Below, one piece after another: positions 26,874-33,400 of a stretch of DNA of 64,000 nt. The position numbers and the translations under genes were made by a program. The notes under the pieces are model-generated. The model did not search any database and was not told where the DNA came from. It worked only from the letters and a program-made list of their open reading frames with translations. Position 1 is the first letter of the stretch. Every line of letters begins with the position of its first letter. Origin of the DNA: Bacteroidota bacterium (GTDB lineage: Bacteria; Bacteroidota; Bacteroidia; 2-12-FULL-35-15); assembly GCA_005772895.1 (NCBI GenBank), contig SXIH01000042.1, positions 1-64,000 of the forward strand, read 5' to 3'.

Positions 26874-27845
26874 TTGCCAAACGGAATTTCATATTTAGGA
26901 GAACTTGTTGCAATAGGAACTACAATTTCTTGGAGCATAGGAATTTTCCCCTTTACTGAAGCTGCCCGAAGAATGGGACCAAATTCAGTAAATCATATTC
27001 GTTTGGTATTTGCAGTTATATTTTTAACCATTATTTCACTTTTTGTTTTACCAATTTCGTTTACGGATTTATTTACAAGCCCGCTTCCACAGCATTGGAT
27101 GTGGTTTGGTTTATCAGGAATAATTGGATTGGCATTGGGTGATTATTTTGGATTTACTTCTTTTGTAATTCTTGGTCCACGTATTGGAAGTATTTTTACT
27201 ACGCTAGCTCCGGCTGCAGCGTTAATTTCTGGATTCTTTTTAATAGGTGAGCGAATCAACATTATTGGAATAATTGGAATACTTATTACAATTGCTGGAG
27301 TTGTTTGGCTTAGCATGAACAGAGGCAGCAAGGAAACAATGAAAGATCATGCGATAGGAAAAGTTGGAAAAGGAATTTTGTTTGCGATTTTATCAGCTGT
27401 TTGTCAGGGAACCGGACTTGTGCTTGCTAACAAAGGATTTGAATCACAAACTAACAACGCTGATTTACCATTTTTTCAAGCAACTTGGATCCGTATGATT
27501 GTTGCAGCTACAATAATGTATTTAACAACAATAGTACGAGGGAAATTCAAAGAAGTAAATCAACCAGTTTTAGAAAATAAAAACAATGGATTAATTTATG
27601 CCTTAGGAGGAACAATTTTCGGACCTGTTATTGGCGTCAGCACTTCTATGTTAGCAGTTTCTTTATTACACAACAAACCTTCAGTAGCACAAACTATTTT
27701 TGCGCTTGTTCCAGTTTTTGTATTACCTCTCTCCTATTTATTTTACAAGGAAAAGATTACAATAAAATCTGTTTTTGCTGCATTAATAGCAATTGCGGGT
27801 GTGATGGTTTTAATTTGGAGAGAAGATATTCTTGCTTTTATTTAG
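26874..27845 (+). CDS. EamA/DMT family transporter
   Basis: The protein has 323 residues and ten TM helices formed by two EamA repeats of five helices (first repeat LVAIGTTISWSIGIFPFTEA to GIIGILITIAGVVWLSM, second GILFAILSAVCQGTGLVLA to SVFAALIAIAGVMVLIW). The only initiation codon in the right place is TTG at 26874; no ATG or GTG precedes it within the open frame before a stop at 26802. Family members export or import metabolites such as amino acids or nucleotide sugars; no substrate is implied here. Its 3' end overlaps the convergent gene by 8 bp (27838-27845). Confidence 0.87.
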   Translation: MPNGISYLGELVAIGTTISWSIGIFPFTEAARRMGPNSVNHIRLVFAVIFLTIISLFVLPISFTDLFTSPLPQHWMWFGLSGIIGLALGDYFGFTSFVILGPRIGSIFTTLAPAAALISGFFLIGERINIIGIIGILITIAGVVWLSMNRGSKETMKDHAIGKVGKGILFAILSAVCQGTGLVLANKGFESQTNNADLPFFQATWIRMIVAATIMYLTTIVRGKFKEVNQPVLENKNNGLIYALGGTIFGPVIGVSTSMLAVSLLHNKPSVAQTIFALVPVFVLPLSYLFYKEKITIKSVFAALIAIAGVMVLIWREDILAFI

Positions 27846-28587
27846 GCATCTTCTTAAATTCTTCTCTTTTAATTGTATTTCCAGATGGTTTTGGTTCATC
27901 TGTAATTAATGACTCATCCATAATCATTATTCCATCCAACATAATTTCTTCGTTAAGTTCCAATTCAAAATCAAGAGTTATGGGTTGATAAGGTGCAGTA
28001 ACAGAAATTCCTTTTACTATTTTTGTCACATAACCTATATACATTGCTTTAATATCTACTTTCGGATAGGCTTTCGGAATTTTTATTTCATATTTCCCTT
28101 CAATATCTGATGTACATTTTGCTACTACAGAATCATTATAAATAACTGCTAACATAACAAAAGGAAGTTTTTCTCCTGAAGCTTTGTCTTTCACTACACC
28201 TTTTGCAATAACACTATCATTTGATATTGTAACAAAATTAAATAGTGAAGTTTTAATTTTGTGAAATGTACTCGCCTGTGCTGCATCAACTGTAAACAAA
28301 CTTGCACCGAAACAAAAAACTGCTGCAATCCAGAATTTTCTTAAATAATTAACATGTTCCCTATTAATATTTTTATCGACATATTGCTCTTGCAATAATT
28401 TTGCAGAAACATGTCCACACAAACCATCTTCACTTTCTGAATATGCTTTCTTTATTTCTTCAATAGTGGATTTGGAAAAATCATGGACATGCTTTTGACA
28501 AGAAGAACAGAATTTTCCTTTTTCAGAAACACTCATGTTTTTCCATCCTTGGTGACAAGGTTCTTTTATTGATATAAATGTATTCAT
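27838..28587 (-). CDS. Cys-module / TM / carboxypeptidase-regulatory protein
   Basis: The protein has 249 residues. The N-terminal ~60 residues form a recurrent Bacteroidota module: C11-x3-W15-x2-M18, FCSSC (C27, C30), then VHDFSKSTIEE and C57-G, probably metal-binding. One TM helix follows (about 85-100, FWIAAVFCFGASLFTV). The rest, about 125-210, is a CarboxypepD_reg-like beta-sandwich (IAKGVVKDKASGEKLPFVML ... GKYEIKIP ... YIGYVTK). The C-terminus NTIKREEFKKMPK resembles the beginning of a TonB-receptor plug, where the chain stops. The topology implies a cytoplasmic Cys module and a periplasmic sandwich. Function is unknown. Confidence 0.8.
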   Translation of the reverse strand: MNTFISIKEPCHQGWKNMSVSEKGKFCSSCQKHVHDFSKSTIEEIKKAYSESEDGLCGHVSAKLLQEQYVDKNINREHVNYLRKFWIAAVFCFGASLFTVDAAQASTFHKIKTSLFNFVTISNDSVIAKGVVKDKASGEKLPFVMLAVIYNDSVVAKCTSDIEGKYEIKIPKAYPKVDIKAMYIGYVTKIVKGISVTAPYQPITLDFELELNEEIMLDGIMIMDESLITDEPKPSGNTIKREEFKKMPK

Positions 28588-28681
28588 TACAACATATTTT
28601 TAAAAAGACGCATTTAATATCTGAATTCCATATCAATAAATTTACGGATATTTGTGTTCTGAAAAAAATTTATTATTAAAA

Positions 28682-29197
28682 ATGGACGCATCGGACGATT
28701 TAAAAAAATATTTCAACTCAAAAGAGTACGCAACAACAATTATTGGCAACACAGCTGATGGTGTAAATGCACCGGTTACAAATGAAGATAAAATTTCAGC
28801 ACTTATTTCTTTATTAACCGACCCGGCAAATAAAGAAATAAAAGAAGAAGCATTAATAACACTAAAAAAAGAAAAAGGTGGCGACACTTTATTAGTTGCA
28901 ATTGCCAGTCCGAAAGCAAATGCTGTAAGACATATTTTAGTGGCTGCCTGCTGGGAGTCGGAAATTAACTTTAGTAAATATTTGCCTTTTTTTATTTTAC
29001 TGGCATTAGACGAAAACTATTTGGTTTCTTTAGAAGCAATTACCACAATTGAAAATATGGAAGGCCCTTTTACAGAGACGGATATAAAAACGGGAATTGA
29101 TAAAGTAAAAGCGTTCAAAAAGAATATTACAAATGAACGACAGGTGTTGCTAAATGATTTGGTGGATACTTTGTCGGGATTTTTGACTGCGAAGTAA
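28682..29197 (+). CDS. HEAT-like helical protein of unknown function
   Basis: The protein has 171 residues from the ATG at 28682; a TTG ten codons upstream is possible but less likely. There is no signal or TM. It is predicted alpha-helical: KISALISLLTDPANKEIKEE, then ALITLKKEKGGDTLLVAIA, AVRHILVAACWESEINFSKY and LPFFILLALDENYLVSLEAI look like HEAT-type pairs (residues ~30-140), with a charged tail. No function is recognised. It stands divergent from the Cys-module gene and converges on the M48 gene, with a single REP arm and a family B palindrome between. Confidence 0.75.
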   Translation: MDASDDLKKYFNSKEYATTIIGNTADGVNAPVTNEDKISALISLLTDPANKEIKEEALITLKKEKGGDTLLVAIASPKANAVRHILVAACWESEINFSKYLPFFILLALDENYLVSLEAITTIENMEGPFTETDIKTGIDKVKAFKKNITNERQVLLNDLVDTLSGFLTAK

Positions 29198-29211
29198 GTT
29201 ACAGCAACCAA

Positions 29212-29243
29212 CTGGGAGATCCCGTGTCGTGGCACGGGATGAC
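29212..29243. repeat. REP-like single arm, family A copy 4
   Basis: CTGGGAGATCCCGTG then CACGGGATGAC, the right arm of the paired element without a left partner. It lies between the convergent ends of the helical-repeat and M48 genes. Confidence 0.7.
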
Positions 29244-29268
29244 TGTTTCGAATAGTCTATGTACATTT

Positions 29269-29294
29269 CGTCACACTGAGCGTAGTCGAAGTGT
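29269..29294. repeat. Short palindromic repeat, family B copy 2
   Basis: CGTCACACTGAGCGTAG and TCGAAGTGTT, related to the element at 12247-12275. The stem ACACT/AGTGT replaces CCCT/AGGG there, again keeping pairing. It is 25 bp after a family A arm. Confidence 0.6.
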
Positions 29295-29309
29295 TTTTGT
29301 AATAAAGCT

Positions 29310-30113
29310 CTATTTCTTTTTAAAATACTTCATCGCCTCAGGCAAAAAAGCTTTTATATCCGCAATACGAGTTGCATCACTTGGATGAGTGCTAATAATT
29401 TCCGGTGGTTTATTTCCTCCACTCGTCTGCTCCATTCTTTCCCAAAATGCTACAGCTTCAGTTGGATCATAACCAGCAATAGCCATAAAAACCAAACCCA
29501 TTTTATCTGCTTCGCTTTCATGTGTACGTGAATATTTTAACATTCCTAATTGAGAAGTCAATCCATACGATTGTAAAAACAAATCCTGAGTTAACTGCGG
29601 TTTTTGCGAAAGCGCAACGGATAAAGCAGCACCACCCACCTGAACTAACAATCCCTGACTCATTCGTTCGTTTCCATGTCGAGCAACTGCATGTGCTATT
29701 TCGTGTCCCATCACACATGCCAAGCCCGCTTCGGTTTGAGTAACTGGCAATAATCCTGAATACACAACAACTTTTCCACCTGGCATACACCATGCATTTA
29801 CTTCATTTTGATTCACCATGTGAAATTCCCATTGATAACCTTCTAGTCTGCCTGACAATCCTTTTTCAGCCATAAATGTTTCTACAGCCTTTTGCATATT
29901 TGTTCCTATTCTGGAAACCATTTTTGCATTTGCATCCGTTTCAGAAACAGCCGGATTTTTTGCTAAAAAATCAGCATAGCTCGTCAAGCTCATTCCAATC
30001 ATTTCTGATTCAGAAATTAAACTCATCTGTTTACGCCCTGTAATTGGTACTTTCTGACAAGCAATGCCAATTATTGCAATGGCAAAAAGAGCTATTAAAA
30101 CTTTCTTCTTCAT
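29310..30113 (-). CDS. M48 family metalloprotease lipoprotein
   Basis: The protein has 267 residues. The lipobox is IGIACQKVPITGRKQMSLIS, with Cys at residue 19, so it is lipid-anchored. The HEIAHAVARHG motif holds two zinc ligands and the catalytic glutamate; the third ligand is the glutamate in HESEADKMG about 60 residues later. ISTHPSDATRIADI is the usual C-terminal family motif. This matches BepA/Oma1-like periplasmic M48 enzymes that check outer-membrane protein or LPS-assembly quality. It is the last of three co-directional genes (PorE-like giant protein, clpS, this), with a 15-bp gap to clpS. Confidence 0.93.
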   Translation of the reverse strand: MKKKVLIALFAIAIIGIACQKVPITGRKQMSLISESEMIGMSLTSYADFLAKNPAVSETDANAKMVSRIGTNMQKAVETFMAEKGLSGRLEGYQWEFHMVNQNEVNAWCMPGGKVVVYSGLLPVTQTEAGLACVMGHEIAHAVARHGNERMSQGLLVQVGGAALSVALSQKPQLTQDLFLQSYGLTSQLGMLKYSRTHESEADKMGLVFMAIAGYDPTEAVAFWERMEQTSGGNKPPEIISTHPSDATRIADIKAFLPEAMKYFKKK

Positions 30114-30128
30114 GAAAATATTTTTATT

Positions 30129-30434
30129 CTATTCAATCTCCGCAGTAATTCCTCTTTCTAATAAAGCAGTACACATTGGTTCCAGCGATTCATAAGAACC
30201 TTTTCTTACAGAACATTTTCCTTTGTAATGAATTAAGAAAGTACATTGTTCTGCCTGAATCGGGTCATGTTTACAAACTTTTATCAACGATTCAATCACA
30301 TAATCAAACGTATTGAAATCATCATTATAAACAATCAGTTGCTTTCCTTCTACTTCAACCTCTTCAGCAGCTAATAAAATTTCCGAGTCGGTATCTAAAT
30401 CGTGTTGCTGCTTATCAAAATCTTTAACATTCAT
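30129..30434 (-). CDS. clpS: Clp protease adaptor ClpS
   Basis: ClpS delivers N-degron proteins to ClpAP-type proteases in the cytoplasm. The protein has 101 residues; after a short charged N-terminus it shows KQLIVYNDDFNTFDYVIESL (the NDD substrate-binding pocket), then HDPIQAEQCTFLIHYKGKC (the H-x2-E-type helix that contacts the Clp N-domain) and VRKGSYESLEPMCTALLERG. Length and motifs match the family. It is 10 bp downstream of the PorE-like gene's stop codon and 15 bp upstream of the M48 gene, an arrangement that suggests a common transcript. Confidence 0.93.
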   Translation of the reverse strand: MNVKDFDKQQHDLDTDSEILLAAEEVEVEGKQLIVYNDDFNTFDYVIESLIKVCKHDPIQAEQCTFLIHYKGKCSVRKGSYESLEPMCTALLERGITAEIE

Positions 30435-30444
30435 ATTCTTTTAA

Positions 30445-33400
30445 TTATTGACCACTTAATGCTCTTGCTTCATCAATTGTAATTTTTAATCCGTCTTTAT
30501 ATGCAATAATAAAAGCATCGGTAATTCCTCCTTCCTTTACTACTTCTGTTCGCACTTTACTTGCTTCTGCATAAGTTTTGTATGTTCCAACTGTATAAAT
30601 TGTCAAGCCATTTGCATCTTTATAATTCTTCACTCCTTTATTAGCAATTTTCAAAAACTTGTTTGCAATTTCCAAAGGAACTTCTTCTTTAAACGCACCT
30701 ATCTGAACTTTAAAAACAATTCCTGAATCAATTTGCATTATATTGCTTGCTGTAGCAGCCGCTTTTATCTGATCGTTCACTACAGGTGTAACAGAAGTAG
30801 CAACGTTTGTAGCCGGTTGATTATTGCTTATTGGTGCAGTTGTATTTGTTGCTGGAACAGATGCTGTTGTTGTTGGAGTATTAGTCACCGGTGCCGAAGT
30901 TCCAGAATTTGTACTTCCACTAGATGCTGTAAAAGTTGGTAAAGCATTCATGTTAGGAGCAGTTGAAAAGACAGCCGAACCATCAGCAATAAACTTTTCT
31001 GCTTCGGGAAGTGAAATGCGTTTACCATTAAAATATGCTGTAACGAATGCATCTTTAATTCCTGCATCTACCACCATATTTTTTGCTTCAATTGCTCTTG
31101 GAACATTGTTATATATTCCTGTATTGTATCTTGTATTTCCATTAGGTGCAGCTTCGGTATACAGCGGTTGAATATTATATAACTTACTAGCAGAAACAAC
31201 TTGAGAATAAACACCTATTTGAACTGTGTAAAACAAACCACCGACTGCAGCAATATTTTGTGTTTTAACTGGAGTAACTGTTTGAGTATTATTTGCTGGC
31301 ACCTGAACATTGGTAGTAGCAACTGTATTGTCGGATGTTTTTGTAGTATTATCCGCAACAGTTGTGTTTGTAGCAGTAGTATTAACAGGCGGAACAGTTC
31401 CTCCAGTCATCGCCATTGCTTCATTCATTGAAATTCTTTTTCCATTTAAAAATGCAACCACAAAAGCATCTCTGTAACCTAATTCTCTGATTTCATTTTT
31501 TACTTTGTCGGCTGTTGTAAAAGTTGTAAATACTCCAGCAGTGTATCTTGTAAATCCTTGTGGAGTTGTTTCTCCTGTTATCGGTGACATTCCTTTAAAT
31601 AAATCCTGAGGAATAGGATTTCTAAATGCTCCAATCTGAACTTTAAAAATTAAACCTTCCGGTAATTTTTCGTTTACAGGAATTGGTTTTGTAGCAGAAT
31701 AAATAGGAGCGGTAGTTTTTACAAAAACTTCTGCCGTAGTTGTGTTAGTAGCTTTAACAGTATTATCTACAACCGTATTGTCAGCTGTTTTAGTTGTATT
31801 ATCAACAACAGTATTATCCGTAGTTTTTGTAGTATTATCTGCAACCGTATTGTCTACAGTTTTAGTAGTATTATCTACTACGGTGTTATCAACTGTTTTA
31901 GTAGTATTATCTGTCACGGTGTTGTCAGCCGTTTTAGTGGTATTATCTGCTACAGTATTATCAACAGCTTTTGTAGTATTATCTACTGTTTTTGTTGTAT
32001 TATCAACTACAGCAATATCAGTTGTTTTTACTGCAACATCAGGAGTATATTTTAAATAAATAGCGTTTGCTTTCTTTTGTTTTTCTAATGCTATCATTTC
32101 GTTTTTGTAAGCATCTTCCAAAGCAGTTTCTTTCTCATAAAAAACAGAAGTGTTGTTTGCTATTTCTCTGGCCTTTTCTGCACGTTTAAAAAATATCTCT
32201 GCTTCATCTTTCATCATTTCAGCCATTGAAATATCATCTGCATTGTTTCCTTTTGTTGCAATTGCAAACTGTTCGAGTTTATTTTGATTATCAGTATATT
32301 CTTTTTTGTTTGCAACCGCTATAACAGTAGCAGCTTCAATCTGTTTGTTTTCCGATTGTTTAGCAAGCTCTTCCGCTTCAGCATATAATGCATTTTTTGT
32401 TGCAGTATTATTTTCTGCTGCTGCTTTAGTTTTTAACTCGTTCGACTGACTAGTCAAGTTTTCTGCATCCTTATTTATAGCATTTGATTTAGTTGCTTGT
32501 TCTGCAGCTACTGATGAGGTATATGCAAATCCCTTTTCTTCTGAACTAGTTGTTGCGTCTGTTGTTTTCGTTGTATTGTCAACCACAGTATTGTCGGCTG
32601 TTTTAGTAGTATTATCTGCAATTGTATTATCAACAGCTTTTGTTGTATTGTCTGCTACAGTATTGTCAGCAGTTTTTGTCGTGTTATCCACAACAGTGTT
32701 GTCTGCCGTTTTTGTTGTATTGTCAACTACTGCATTATCTACTGTTTTTGTTGTATTGTCTGCTACCGTATTATTCGTTGTTTTCGTTGTATTATCTGCT
32801 ACCGTATTATCCGTTGTTTTTGTTGTGTTGTCTACTACAACATTATTTTTTATTCGGTTTGCATTTCCTAAACTAATTACTGCCTCTTTTTGTTTTTGAA
32901 TAGACAAATCCTCACCCTGCTTAATTTTAAGAGCAAGCAATGCTTTCATTTCAGAATCATCACTTGCTTCCATCTCTGTTTTTTTCTTCGCTATATCAGC
33001 ATCTATTGCTTTGCTCCAATTCATCAAAGCATCTGCTTTTGCTTTCTCTCTTTCCCCTTCATTTGTGATACCGCTGGTAGCAGCAACTTCCTCTTCATAT
33101 TTTTTATTAATATTTACTACCGGAGTTGAAGAAGTATTATCTGTAGTTGTATTGTCCACTACCGCATTATCAGAGGTTTTGGTTGTGTTATCTACAACGG
33201 TATTGTCTGCTGTCTTGGTTGTATTGTCAGCAACAACAGTTTCTTGCTTCTTTAATTTTTCTACACTAGCAAGTGTTTCTTTTGTAGTTTTCTCCTTCTC
33301 TTTTAATTCTTTTTCAAGCGCAGCAATTTGCGTATTCAGTTCTTTCTTTTTTGTCTTGTCCTTTTCTGTTTTTACTTCTTCTTTTTTAGTTGATATGTCT

